NCBI GenBank assembly: GCA_025267735.1
Contig: CM046299.1
Span: forward strand, 32,316,887-32,380,886
Length of the DNA stretch: 64,000 nucleotides
Direction of reading: 5' to 3'
Source: Mactra quadrangularis
Taxonomy: Eukaryota > Mollusca > Bivalvia > Venerida > Mactridae
Shown in pieces: positions 45,795 to 58,790 of the stretch. Each line of letters begins with the position of its first letter. Within the stretch, counting starts at the first letter, position 1. Under the pieces are notes generated by a model. It searched no databases and had not been told where the DNA came from. It saw only the letters and a program-made list of their open reading frames with translations. The position numbers were made by a program, and so were the translations under genes.

Positions 45795-45958
45795 GTTTGA
45801 AAATTCATTTCTAAAATAGTATTACATGTACCAATAAGCAGTAATTGCCCTAACCTTGCAGCTAAGGCCATCATCAGTCCTGTGCCCTTAGCTGCAAGGT
45901 TAGGGCAATTACTGCTTATTGGTACATGTAATACTATTTTAGAAATGAATTTTCAAAC
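45795..45958. repeat. Perfect palindrome: two 73-nt arms, 18-nt loop
   Basis: Arm 45795-45867 and arm 45886-45958 are exact reverse complements (start GTTTGAAAATTCATTTCTAA, end near the loop GCAGCTAAGG). No mismatch occurs in 73 bp, unlike the diverged foldbacks elsewhere. It lies between the second and third candidate exons. If transcribed it would form a long perfect double-stranded RNA hairpin. A recent inverted duplication or an assembly/library artefact are both possible. Confidence 0.97.
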
Positions 45959-46051
45959 AAGTAAAATTTACTTAGTCTGTACATTCAGGTTAGTTGATAG
46001 ATTTTACCTAGTGTTGTTGGACATAAGAGATTGAGTTTTTACTCTGTGCAG

Positions 46052-46102
46052 TTTGACATAAGAGATTGGGCTGGTACTCTTGAAACTTTGAGACAATCAC
46101 CG
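46052..46102 (+). other. Putative exon 3 (51 nt)
   Basis: Acceptor TTTTTACTCTGTGCAG and donor CCG|GTAAGT. Open in one frame (FDIRDWAGTLETLRQSP). The motif GACATAAGAGATTG occurs both in the exon and just upstream of it (46019), a small duplication that argues against strict coding constraint. Confidence 0.3.
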
Positions 46103-46345
46103 GTAAGTGCAGGCAATACTAATATACATTAGTAGTATCACCTATTTAAATTATATTGATTTTGTCATCCTATTTTTTAATATTCCTAAAATATCACTTG
46201 ACATTACTCAGAAACAATGCATTTATATTTATGCCCTGATAAGGATGAGAATCTGAATGTTCAACATAACATATACAATTTGATACATATATAATTACAG
46301 CTTCACTATCATGACTAAATAATTATGTATGTTGTTCTATTTCAG

Positions 46346-46440
46346 ATGATATTTTGTAAAAAATGAAACATTTTGTGGTAGAAAGGACCAATTGTCATTG
46401 AAGATGTGCTAACAACATTAAATATTTCACTGGTTTTCTG
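46346..46440 (+). other. Putative exon 4 (95 nt)
   Basis: Acceptor GTTGTTCTATTTCAG and donor TTCTG|GTAATG. The frame entering from exon 3 stops after six codons. The next strong acceptor outside the arrays is at 61782, which would make the intron about 15.3 kb and fill it with minisatellites. Confidence 0.28.
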
Positions 46441-46489
46441 GTAATGATTTTCATGATATTTTAGCCATTCTTAAATCTATTCTATCATT

Positions 46490-49400
46490 GTCAGTACAAG
46501 TTGTCATTGTCTGATATCAGTTCCAGTACTCCACTGTCTAATATCAGTACTAGTACATGTATTTCACTGCCTAGTAGCAGAGTCAGGGTTTCGCTACATA
46601 TATCTAGTAATATTACTGATACTTCACTGTAGAGATTCAGAACAAGAACTACACTGTCTAGTATCAGTACTAGAACTTAATTGTGTTGTATAAGTGCAAG
46701 TGCTACACTGTTACAGTTCTAGTGATGCGAAGTCATGTATCAGTACTAATGTTACAATGTCATGTGTCAGTACTAGTGCTTCACAGTCTAGTACCAGTAC
46801 TAGTGCTTCACAGTCTAGTATCATTACTAGTGCTTCACACTCTAGTATCAGTACTAGTGATTCACACTCTAGTATTAGGACTAGTGCTTCACAGCCTAGT
46901 ACCAGTACTAGTGCTTCACAGTCTAGTATCAGTGCTAGTGCTTTACTGTTTAGTATCAGTGCTAGTGCTTTACAGTCTAGTATCAGTACTAGTGCTTTAC
47001 TGTCTAGTATCAGTACTAGTGCTTCACAGTCTAGAATCAGTACTAGTGCTTCACAGTCTAGTACCAGTACTAGTGCTTCACAGTCTAGTATCAGTACTAG
47101 TGCTTCACAGTCTAGTATCAGTACTAGTGCTTTACTGTTTAGTATCAGTACTAGTGTTTTACTGTCTAGTATCAGTACTAGTGCTTCACAGTCTAGTATC
47201 AGTACTAGTGCTTCACAGTTTAATATCAGTACTAGTGCTTCATAGTCTAGTATCAGTACTAGTGCTTCATAGTCTAGTACCAGTACTAGTGCTTCACAGT
47301 CTAGTACCAGTACTAGTGCTTCACAGTCTAGTATCAGTACAAGAGCTTCACAGTCTAGTATCAGCCCTAGTGCTTCAGTCTAGTACCATTACTAGTGCTT
47401 CACAGTCTAGTACCAGCACTAGTGCTTCACAGTCTAGTATCAGTACAAGTGCTTCACAGTCTAGTATCAGTACAAGTGCTTCACAGTCTAGTATCAGTAC
47501 AAGTGCTTCACAGTCTAGTATCAGTACAAGTGCTTCATACTCTAATATCAGTACAAGTGCTTCACAGTCTAATATCAGTACAAGTGCTTCATAGTCTAGT
47601 ATCAGTACAAGTGCTTCATAGTCTAATATCAGTACAAGTGCTTCATAGTCTAGTATCAGTACAAGTGCTTCACAGTCTAATATCAGTACAAGTGCTTCAT
47701 ACTCTAATATCAGTACAAGTGCTTCATAGTCTAGTATCAGTACAAGTGCTTCACAGTCTAATATCAGTACTTGTGCTTCACAGTTTAGTATCAATACAAG
47801 TGCTTCACAGCCTAGTATCAGTACAAGGTGCTTCATAGTCTAGTATCAGCACTAGAACTTCACTGTTTAGTATTAGTACAAGTGCTTCACAGTCTAATAT
47901 CAGTACTTGTGCTTCACAGTTTAGTATCAATACAAGTGCTTCACAGCCTAGTATCAGTACAAGTGCTTCATAGTCTAGTATCAGTACTAGTGCTTTACAG
48001 TCTAGTATCAGTACAAGTGGTTCACAGTTTAGTATCAGCACTACTGCTTCACGGTCTAGTATCAGTACTAGTGCTTTACAGTCTAGTATCAGCACTAGTG
48101 CTTCACAGTCTAGTATCAGTGCTAGTGCTTCACAGTCTAGTATCAGTAATAGTGCTTCACAGTCTAGTATCAGTACTAGTGGTTCACAGTCTAGTATCAG
48201 TACTACTGCTTCACAGTCTAGTATCAGTAATAGTGCTTCACAGTCTAGTATCAGTAATAGTGCTTCACAGTCTAGTATCAGTACTAGTGCTTCACAGTCT
48301 AGTATCAGTAATAGTGCTTCACAGTCTAGTATCAGTAATAGTGCTTCACAGTCTAGTATCAGTACTAGTGCTTCACAGTCTAGTATCAGTAATAGTGCTT
48401 CACAGTCTAGTATCAGTAATAGTGCTTCACAGTCTAGTATCAGTACTAGTGGTTCACAGTCTAGTATCAGTACTACTGCTTCACAGTCTAGTATCAGCAC
48501 TACTGCTTCACAGTCTAGTATCAGTACAAGTGCTTTACAGTCTAGTATCAGTAATAGTGCTTCACAGTCTAGTATCAGTAATAGTGCTTCACAGTCTAGT
48601 ATCAGTAATAGTGCTTCACAGTCTAGTATCAGTAATAGTGGTTCACAGTCTAGTATCAGTACTTGTGCTTCACAGTCTAGTATCAGTAATAGTGCTTCAC
48701 AGTCTAGTATCAGTACTTGTGTTTACTGTCTAGTATCAGTACTAGTGCTTTACTGTCTAGTATCAGCACTAGTGCTTCACAGCCTTATATCGGTACAAGG
48801 TGCTTCATAGTCTAGTACCAGTACTAGTGCTTCATAGTCTAGTATCAGTACTAGTGCTTCATAGTCTAGTATCAGTACTAGTGCTTTACAGTCTAGTACC
48901 AGTACTAGTGTTTTACTGTCTAGTACCAGTACTAGTGCTTCACAGTCTAGTACCAGCACTAGTGCTTCACAGTCTAGTGCCAGTACTAGTGCTTCGCAGT
49001 CTAGTGTCAGTACTAGAGCTTCACAGTCTAGTATCAGCACTAGTGCTTCACAGTCTAGTACCAGTACTAGTGCTTCACAGTCTAGTATCAGTACTAGTGC
49101 TTCACAGTCTAGTATCAGTACTAGTGCTTTACTGTCTATTATCAGCACTAGTGTTTTACTGTTTAGTATCAGTACTAGTGCTTCACAGTCTAGTATCAGT
49201 ACCAGTGCTTCACAGTCTAGTAGCCTTACTAGTGCTTCACAGTCTAGTATCAGTATTAGTGCTTCACAGTCTAGTATCAGTACTAGTGCTTCACAGTCTA
49301 GTATCAGTACTAGTGCTTTACTGTTTAGTATCAGTACAAGTGCTTCACAGTTTAGTACCAGTACTAGTGCTTCATAGTCTAGTATCAGTACAAGTGCTTC

Positions 49401-52400
49401 ACAGTCTAGTATCAGTACAAGTGCTTCATAGTCTAGTATCAGTACTAGTGCTTCACAGTCCAGTATCAGTACTAGTGCTTCACTGTCTAGTATCATTACT
49501 AGTGTTTCACAGTCTAGTATCAGTACAAGTGCTTCACAGTCTAATATCAGTACTTGTGCTTCACAGTTTAGTATCAGTACAAGTGCTTCACAGTCTAATA
49601 TCAGTACAAGTGCTTCACAGTCTAATATCAGTACAAGTGCTTCATAGTCTAATATCAGCACTTGTGCTTCACTGTCTAGTATCAGTACAAGTGCTTCACA
49701 GTCTAATATCAATACAAGTGCTTCATAGTCTAGTATCAGCACTAGTGCTTCACTGTCTAGTATCAGTACAAGTGCTTCACAGTCTTGTATCAGTACATGT
49801 GCTTCATAGTCTAATATCAGTACAAGTGCTTCACAGTCTAGTATCAGTACAAGTGCTTCACAGTCTGATATCAGTACAAGTGCTTCATAGTCTAGTATCA
49901 GCACTAGTACTTCACTGTCTAGTATCAGTATAAGTGCTTCATAGTCTAATATCAGTACTAGTGCTTCACAGTCTAGTATCAGTACTTGTGCTTCACAGTT
50001 TAGTATCAATACAAGTGCTTCACAGCCTAGTATCAGTACTAGTGCTTCATAGTCTAGTATCAGCACTAGTACTTTACTGTTTAGTATCAGTATTAGTGGT
50101 TCACAGTCTAGTATCCGTACTTGTGCTTCACAGTCTAGTATCAGTAATAGTGCTTCACAGTCTAGTATCAGTACTAGTGCTTTACTGTCTAGTATCAGTA
50201 CTAGTGCTTTACTGTCTAGTATCAGCACAAGTGCTTCACAGCCTAGTATCAGTACTAGTGCTTCATAGTCTAGTATCAGTACTAGTGCTTTACAGTCTAG
50301 TACCAGTACTAGTGTTTTACTCTATAGTACCAGTACTAGTGCTTCACAGTCTAGTACCAGTACTAGTGCTTCGCAGTCTAGTATCAGTACTAGAGCTTCA
50401 CAGTCTAGTATCAGCACTAGTGCTTCACAGTCTAGTACCAGTACAAGTGCTTCACAGTCTTGTACCAGTACTAGTGCTTCACAGTCTAGTGCCAGTACTA
50501 GTGCTTCGCAGTCTAGTATCAGTACTAGAGCTTCACAGTCTAGTATCAGCACTAGTGCTTCACAGTCTAATACCAGTACAAGTGCTTCACAGCCTAGTAT
50601 CAGTACTAGTGCTTCATAGTCTAGTATCAGCACTAGTACTTTACTGTTTAGTATCAGTATAAGTGGTTCACAGTCTAGTATCCGTACTTGTGCTTCACAG
50701 TCTAGTATCAGTAATAGTGCTTCACAGTCTAGTATCAGTACTAGTGCTTTACTGTCTAGTATCAGTACTAGTGCTTTACTGTCTAGTATCAGCACAAGTG
50801 CTTCACAGCCTAGTATCAGTACTAGTGCTTCATAGTCTAGTATCAGTACTAGTGCTTTACAGTCTAGTACCAGTACTAGTGTTTTACTCTATAGTACCAG
50901 TACTAGTGCTTCACAGTCTAGTACCAGTACTAGTGCTTCACAGTCTAGTGCCAGTACTAGTGCTTCGCAGTCTAGTATCAGTACTAGAGCTTCACAGTCT
51001 AGTATCAGCACTAGTGCTTCACAGTCTAGTACCAGTACAAGTGCTTCACAGTCTAGTATCAGTACTAGTGCTTCGCAGTCTAGTATCAGTACTAGTGCTT
51101 ACTGTCTATTATCAGCACTAGTGTTTTACTGTTTAGTATCAGTACTAGTGCTTCACTGTCTAGTATCAGTACTAGTGCTTCACAGTCTAGTGTCAGTACC
51201 AGTGCTTCACAGTCTAGTAGCAGTTCTAGTGCTTCACAGTCTAGTATCAGTATTAGTGCTTCACAGTCTAGCATCAATATTAGTGGTTCACAGTCTAGTA
51301 TCAGTACTAGTGCTTCACAGTCTAGTATCAGTGCTAGTGCTTTACTGTTAAGAATCAGTACAAGTGCTTCACAGTCTAGTATCAGTACTTGTGCTTCACA
51401 GTCTAGTATCAGTACTTGTGCTTCACTGTCTAGTATCAGTACAAGTGCTTCACAGTCTAATATCAGTACAAGTGCTTCGTAGTCTAGTATCAGCACTAGT
51501 ACTTCACTGTCTAGTATCAGTACAAGTGCTTCATAGTCTAATATCAGTACTAGTGCTTCACAGTCTAGAATCAGTACTTGTGCTTCACAGTTTAGTATCA
51601 CCACTAGTGCTTCACAGTCTAGTATCAGTACTAGTGCTTCACAGTCTAGTATCAGTACTAGTACATCACAGTCTAGTATCAGTACTAGTGCTTCACAGTC
51701 TAGTATCACCACTAGTGCTTCACAGTCTAGTATCACCACTAGTGCTTCACAGTCTAGTATCCCCACTAGTGCTTCACAGTCTAGTATCAGTACTAGTGCT
51801 TCACAGTCTAGTATCACCACTAGTGCTTCACAGTCTAGTATCAGTACTAGTGCTTCACAGTCTAGTATCAGTACTAGTACATCACAGTCTAGTATCAGTA
51901 CTAGTGCTTCACAGTCTAGTATCAGTATAAGTGCTTCACAGTCTAGTATCAATATTAGTGGTTCACAGTCTAGTATCAGTACTAGTGCTTCACAGTCTAG
52001 TATCAGTGCTAGTGCTTTACTATTAAGAATCAGTACAAGTGCTTCACAGTCTAGTATCAGTATTAGTGCTTCACAGTCTAGTATCAGTACTAGTGCTTTA
52101 CAGTCTAGTATCAGTACATGCTTTACTGTTTTATATCAGTACTAGTGCTTCACAGTCTAGTATCAGTATGAGTGCTTTACAGTCTAGTATCAGCACTAGA
52201 GCTTCACAGTCTAGTATCAGCACTAGAGCTTCACAGTCTAGTATCAGTACTAGTGCTTCACAGTCTAGTATCAGTACTAGAGCTTCACAGTCTAGTATCA
52301 GTACTAGTGCTTCACAGTCTAGTATCAGTACAAGTGCTTTACAGTCTAGTATCAGTACTAGTGCTTCACAGTCTAGTATCAGTACTAGTGCTTTACAGTC

Positions 52401-52845
52401 TAGTATCAGTACTTGTGCTTCACAGTCTAGTATCAGTACTAGTGCTTCACAGTCTAGTATCAGTACTAGTGCTTTACTGTCTAGTATCAGTACTAGAGCT
52501 TCACAGTGTAGTATCAGCACTACTGCTTCACGGTCTAGTATCAGTACTAGTGTTTCACAGTCTAGTATCAGTACTAGTGCTTTACTGTCTACTATCAGTA
52601 ATAGTGCTTCACAGTCTAGTATCAGTACTAGTGCTTCACAGTCTAGCATCAGTACTAGTGCTTCACAGTCTAGTATCAGTACTAGTGCTTTACTGTCTAG
52701 TATCAGTACTAGTGCTTCATGGTTTAGTATCTTTACTAGTGCTTTACAGTCTAGTATCAGTACTAGTGCTTCACGGTCTAGTATCAGTACTAGTGCTTCA
52801 CAGTTCTGTATCAGTACTAGTGCTTTATTGTTGTGTATCATCAAT
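46490..52845 (+). repeat. 27-bp minisatellite array A (~235 units)
   Basis: Consensus close to CAGTCTAGTATCAGTACTAG plus TGCTTCA. Variants at a few positions (AGT/AAT/AGC; CAC/CAT/TTA before AGT) form sub-patterns. Within 48196-48460 an 81-bp three-unit pattern repeats; 50041-50560 repeats 567 bp later (21 units); and 49131 onward recurs at 51101, 1,970 bp later (73 units less 1 bp). Because 27 is a multiple of three, both strands stay open for hundreds of codons (VLVLHSLVS on plus, LVLILDCEA on minus). These are repeat shadows. The first irregular units are at 46490-46690. Confidence 0.97.
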
Positions 52846-53189
52846 GATACAATGTCTAAATGATGAAAATGTCTATCAACTATTCATCAGATGACCTTTT
52901 ATACTATAACAATCACAATCTTATTACAAACATCAATACTATATACATGTATTGCCTTTTTTGAGAAGTTTGATAATGGATTCAAAATCTGCATCATTGT
53001 TAATCAGTGAATGGATATTATTGTTTATTTGAGAATGCTTTGTTAACATTTCCTTAAATTTGTTGCATTTTGTCATTGTAGATAAGCCAAGATAGAATAT
53101 TATAAGAATATGATCAAAAGAGTACAATAACAAGAACGCAAATCTGAAATGTTTTATGACGACAGGATTTACTATCAAGTTTTTGTATC
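52846..53189. other. Unique spacer between arrays A and B
   Basis: AT-rich spacer. The 93-codon minus frame at 52939-53220 is not recognisable. It separates two arrays of unrelated unit sequence but equal unit length. Confidence 0.5.
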
Positions 53190-56100
53190 CCATCACTCTC
53201 TTTCTCTGTCTTGTATTCAATCACTCAGTTCTCTCTCTCTTATACCCCATCACAAAATTATGTTTTGTGCTACACCTTTCAATTTTTTCTCTTGTATTTT
53301 ACTGCTCAGTTCCCTCTCCTGTACTTTACTACTCAATTATGCTTCTAATACATTTTACCACACAATTCTCTCCTTGGTATCAAACCACTATACATGTATT
53401 CTCTCTCTTGTAATTGAACACTCAATACTCTCTCTTGTATCCCACCACTCTTTTCTCTCTCTTGCACATAACCCCTCAATTGTTTCCTGTTAAATAACAC
53501 ACAGTTCTCTCTTGTACTTTACCTCTCAGTTCTCTCCTGTACTCTACCACACAGTTCTCTCTTGTACTTTACCACTCAGTTCTCTCTTGTACTTTACCTC
53601 TCAATTCTCTCTTGTACTTTACCTCTCAGTTCTCTCTTATACTTTACCTTTTTCTTAGTTCTCTCTTGTACTTTTCGACTCAGTTCTCACTTGTATCCCA
53701 ACACTCAATTCTCTCACTTGTATCCCACCACTCAGTTCTCTCACTAGTATCCCACCACTCAGTTCTCTCACTTGTATCATCACTCAGTTCTCTCTCTGTA
53801 TCATCACTCAGTACTCTCTTGCATCCCACCACTCAGTTCTCTTACTTGTATCCCATCACTCATTTCTCTCACTTGTATCATCACTCAGTTCTCTCTGTAC
53901 CATCACTCAGTTCTCTCTGTATCATCACTCAGTACTCTCTTGCATCCCACCACTCAGTTCTCTCCTTGTATCCCACCACTCAGTTCTCTCACTTGTATCC
54001 CACCACTCAATTCTCTTACTTGTATCCATTCACTCAGTTCTCTCATTTGTATCATCACTCAGTATTCTCTTGTATACTATCACTCATTTCTGTCTTGTAT
54101 ACCACCACTCAGTGTTCTTTGTTGTATCCAACCACTTATTCCTCTCACCACTTGTATCCCACCACTCATTTCATTCTCGTGTATCATAACACTGAGTTTT
54201 CTCACTTGTAACTCACCACTAAGTTCTTTCACTTGTATCCAACCACTCAATTCTCTCAATTGTAACTCACCACTAAGTCCTTTTACTTGTATCCCATCAC
54301 TAAATTCTTTCTCTTGTAATTCCTACTCAGTTTTCTCTCTTGTAACTCACTTATCAGTTGCCTCTTGTATCCCACCAGTCAGTTGTCTCCCTCTATAGTT
54401 CCCTTAAACTCAGTGTTCTCTCTTGTATCTCACCACTCAGTTCTCTCACTTGTAACCCATCACTCAGTTCTATCTCTTGTATCCCACCACTCGGTCCTCT
54501 CACTTGAATCCATCCACTCAGTTCTCACACTTGAATCCATCCACTCAGTTCTCTCACTTGTTTCCCACCACTCAGTACTCTCTTGCATCCCACCACTCAG
54601 TTCTCTCACTTGTATCCTACCACTCAGTGCTCTCACTTGTAACCCATCACTCAGTTCTTTTTCTTGTATCCCACCACTCAGTCCTCTCACTTGTATCCCA
54701 CCACTCATTTCTCTTACTTGTATCACACTACTCAGTTCTCTCTCTTGTATCATCACTCAGTACCCTTTTGTATCCCTTCACTCTGTTTCATCTCTTATAT
54801 CCCACCACTCGCTTCACGCACTTATATCCTACCACTCAGTACTCTCTCTTGATCCCACCACTCAGTCCTCTCACTTGTATCCAACCACTCAGTTCTCTTA
54901 GTTGTATCTAACCAATCAGTTCTTTCAGTTGTATCTTACCACTCAATTCTCTCACTTGAATCCATCCACTCAGTTCTCACACTTGAATCCAACCACACAG
55001 TTCTCTCACTTGTTTCCCACCACTCAGTACTCTCTTGCATCCCACCACTCAGTTCTCTCACTTGTATCCTACCACTCAGTGCTCACACTTGTATCCACCA
55101 CTCAGTTCTCTGTCTTGTATCCTACAACTCAGTTCTCTCACTTGTATCCTACCACTCAGTGCTCTCTTGTATCCCACCACTCAGTTCTCTCTTGTATCCT
55201 ACCACTCAGTTCTCTCTTGTATCCCACCACTCAGTTCTCTCTTGTATCCCACCACTCAGTTCTCTCACTTGTATCCTACCACTCAGTGCTCTCTTGTATC
55301 CCACCACTCAGTTCTCTGTCTTGTATCCTACCACTCAGTGCTCTCTTGTATCCCACCACTCAGTTCTCTGTCTTGTATCCTACCACTCAGTTCTCTCACT
55401 TGTATCCTACCACTCAGTTCTCTCACTTGCATCCCACCACTCAGTTCTCTCACTTGTATCCTACCACTCAGTGCTCTCTTGTATCCCACCACTCAGTTCT
55501 CTGTCTTGTATCCTACCACTCAGTGCTCTCTTGTATCCCACCACTCAGTTCTCTGTCTTGTATCCTACCACTCAGTGCTCTCTTGCATCCCACCACTCAG
55601 TTCTCTGTCTTGTATCCTACCACTCAGTTCTCTCACTTGTTTCCCACCACTCAGTACTCTCTTGTATCCCACCACTCAGTTCTCTCACTTGTATCCTACC
55701 ACTCAGTGCTCACACTTGTATCCACCACTCAGTTCTCTGTCTTGTTTCCCACCACTCAGTACTCTCTTGCATCCCACCACTCAGTTCTCTCACTTGTATC
55801 CTACCACTCAGTGCTCACTCTTGTATCCCACCACTCAGTTCTCTGTCTTGTATCCTACAACTCAGTTCTCTCTGTTGTACCCTACCACTCGGTTCTCTGA
55901 CTTGTACCCTACCCCTCAAGTGTCTCTCTTTTAATTAGCCACACATATGTCTCACTTGTTTCCATCACTTAATTCTCTCCTTCATCCACCCACATAGTGT
56001 TCTCTCTTGTACCATCACTCAGTTGTCTTTTGTATCCCACCACTCAGTTCTCTATCTTGGATCCCACAACTCACTTCTCCTTCTATAGTTCCCTAAAACT

Positions 56101-58790
56101 CTGTGTTCTCTCTTGTACCCTATCACTCAGTGTTCTCTCTTGTATCTCACCACTCAATTCTCTCACTTGTAACCCATCACTCAGTTCTTTCTCTTGTATC
56201 CCATTACTCAGTCCTCTCACTTGTATCCCTCCACTCATTTCTCTTACTTGTATCACACTACTCAGTTCGCTCTCTTGTATCATCACTCAGTACCCTTTTG
56301 TATCCCTTCACTCTGTTTCCTATCTTATATCCCACCACTCAATTGTTCTTCCTTGTATCCCACCACTCAGTCCTCTCTCTTGTACCCTACCACTCGCTTC
56401 GCACACTTGTATCCTACCACTCAGTACTCTCTTGATCCCACCACTCAGCCCTCTCACTTGTATCTGACGACTCAGTTCTCTTACTTGTATCCTACCAATC
56501 AGTTCTTTCAGTTGTATCTGACCACTCAGTTCTTACACTTGAATCCAACCACTCAGTTCTCTCACTTGTTTCCCACCACTCAGTACTCTCTTGATCCCAC
56601 CACTCAGCCCTCTCACTTGTATCTGACGACTCAGTTCTCTTACTTGTATCCTACCAATCAGTTCTTTCAGTTGTATCTGACCACTCAGTTCTTACACTTG
56701 AATCCAACCACTCAGTTCTCTCACTTGTTTCCCACCACTCAGTACTCTCTTGCATCCCACCACTCAGTTCTCTCACTTGTATCCTACCACTCAGTGCTCA
56801 CACTTGTATCCACCACTCAGTTCTCTGTCTTGTATCCTACAACTCAGTTCTCTCTGTTGTACCCTACCACTCGGTTCTCTGACTTGTACCCTACCCCTCA
56901 AGTGTCTCTCTTTTAATTAGCCACACATATGTCTCACTTGTTTCCATCACTTAATTCTCTCCTTTATCCACCCAAATAGTGCTCTCTTTTGTATCATCAC
57001 TCAGTTGTCTTTTGTATCTAACCACTCAGTTCTCTCTCTTGTATCTCACCACTCAGTTCTCTATCATGGATCCCACAACTCAGTTCCTTCTACTGTACCC
57101 TATCACTCAGTTCTCTCACTTGTACCTCATCACTCAGTTCTATCTCTTGTATCCCACCACTCACTTCTCTCACTTTTATCTCACCACACAGTTCTCTTTC
57201 TTGTATCCAACAACTCATTTCCTTCTATAGTAACATATCACTCAGTTTTCTCAGTTGTCTCTCTTGTATCTTATCTTTCAGTGTTCTTTCTTGTATTCCA
57301 TCACTTAGTTGTCTCTCTTGTATCCCATCACTCAGTTTCTTCTATAGTACCCTATCACTCAGTGTTCTCTTTTGTACCCTATCGCTCAGTGTTCTCTCTT
57401 GTCTCCCATCACTCAGTTGTCTCTCTTGTATCCCATCACTCAGTTGTCTCTCTTGTTTCCCATCACTCAGTGTTCTCTCTTGTATCACATCACTCAGTTG
57501 ACTCTCTTGTATCCCATCACTCAGTTGTCTCTCTTGTACCCTATCACTCAGTGTTCTCTCTTGTATCCCATCACTCGGCTCTCTCTATCATACCCTGTCA
57601 GTCTATGCTCTTTCTTGTATCTCACTGTTCAGTTGTCTCTTGTATCCCACCACTCGGTGTTCTCTCTTGTATCCCACCACTCAGTTCTCTGTATTGTATC
57701 CTACCTCTCAGTTCTCTCTGTTGTACCCTATCACTCAGTTCTTTCAATTGTACCCTACCTCTCAAGTGTCTCTCTTTTAATTAACCACATAGATGTCTCA
57801 CTTGTTTCCATCACTCAATTCTCTCCTTTATCCACCAACATGGTGTTCTCTCTTGTATCATCACTCAGTTGTCTTTTGTATCCCATCACTCAGTTCTCTC
57901 TGTTGTACCTTATAACTCAGTTCTCTTACTTGTACCCTAAAACTCAGTTCTCTCTTGTACCCTATCACTCAGTTCTCTCTCTCTTGTACCCTATCACTCA
58001 GTGTTCTCTTTTGTATCCTATCACTCAAATGTCTTTTGTATCCCATCACTCAGTTCTCTCTCTTGTACCCTATCACTCAGTTCTCTCACTTGTATCTCAC
58101 CTCTTAGTTCTCTTTCTTGTATCCCACAACTCAGTTCCTTCTATCGTACCCTATCACTCAGTGTTCTCTCTTGTCTCCCATCACTCAGATGTCTCTCTTG
58201 TATCCCATCACTCAGTGTTCTCTCTTGTATCCCATCACTCAGTTGTCTCACTTGTATCCCATCACTCAGTGTTCTCTCTTGTATCCCACCATTCAGTTGT
58301 CTCTCTTGTATCCCATCACTCAGTTGTCTCTCTTGTAACCCACCACTAAGTTCTCTCACTTGTATACCATCACTCAGTTTTCTTTCTTGTATTCTACAAC
58401 TCAGTTCCTTCTATAGTTCCCTATCACTCTGTGTTCTCTCTTGTATCCCATCACTCAGTTGTCTTTCTTCTACCCTATCACTCAGTGTTCTCTCTTGTAT
58501 CTCACCACTCAGTTCTCTTTCTTGTATCCCATCACTCAGTTATTTCTATGGTACCCTATCACTCAGTGTTCTCTCTTGTATCTCACCACTCAGTTGTCTC
58601 TATTGTTTACCACCACTCAGTTGTCTCTCTTGTTTACCACCACTCAGTTGTCTCTCTTGTATCCCATCACTCAGTGTTCTCCTTTGTACCCTATCACTAA
58701 GTGTTCTCTCATGTATTCCACCCTATCCCTAAGTGTTTTCTCACGTATCCCATCACTCAGTTGTCTCTCTTGTATCATCACTCTGTAACA
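53190..58790 (+). repeat. 27-bp (and 25-bp) pyrimidine-rich minisatellite array B
   Basis: Consensus TTCTCTCACTTGTATCCCAC plus CACTCAG (27 bp), with 25-bp units (TGCTCTCTTGTATCCCACCA plus CTCAG) mixed in. Roughly 200 units. The plus strand is strongly C/T-rich and G-poor. Landmark TCTCTTTTAATTAGCCACAC recurs at about 55925, 56907 and (variant) 57771, giving blocks of about 982 and 864 bp. A block near 54660-54830 recurs near 56190-56340. Open frames such as HSVLSLVSH and YPTTQFSHL repeats are period-27 shadows. Confidence 0.96.

Noticed and set aside
45795..45958. miRNA precursor
   Set aside because: A 73-bp stem with no mismatch is longer and more perfect than animal pre-miRNAs; an inverted duplication or an siRNA source fits better.
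46683..52894. Frames of 150-480 codons on both strands (VLVLHSLVS, SSISTSASQ, LVLILDCEA repeats), resembling mucin-like or Leu-rich proteins
   Set aside because: The 27-bp period keeps frames open on both strands at once; there is no signal peptide, no unique domain and single-base indels shift the frames. Repeat shadows are the simpler explanation.
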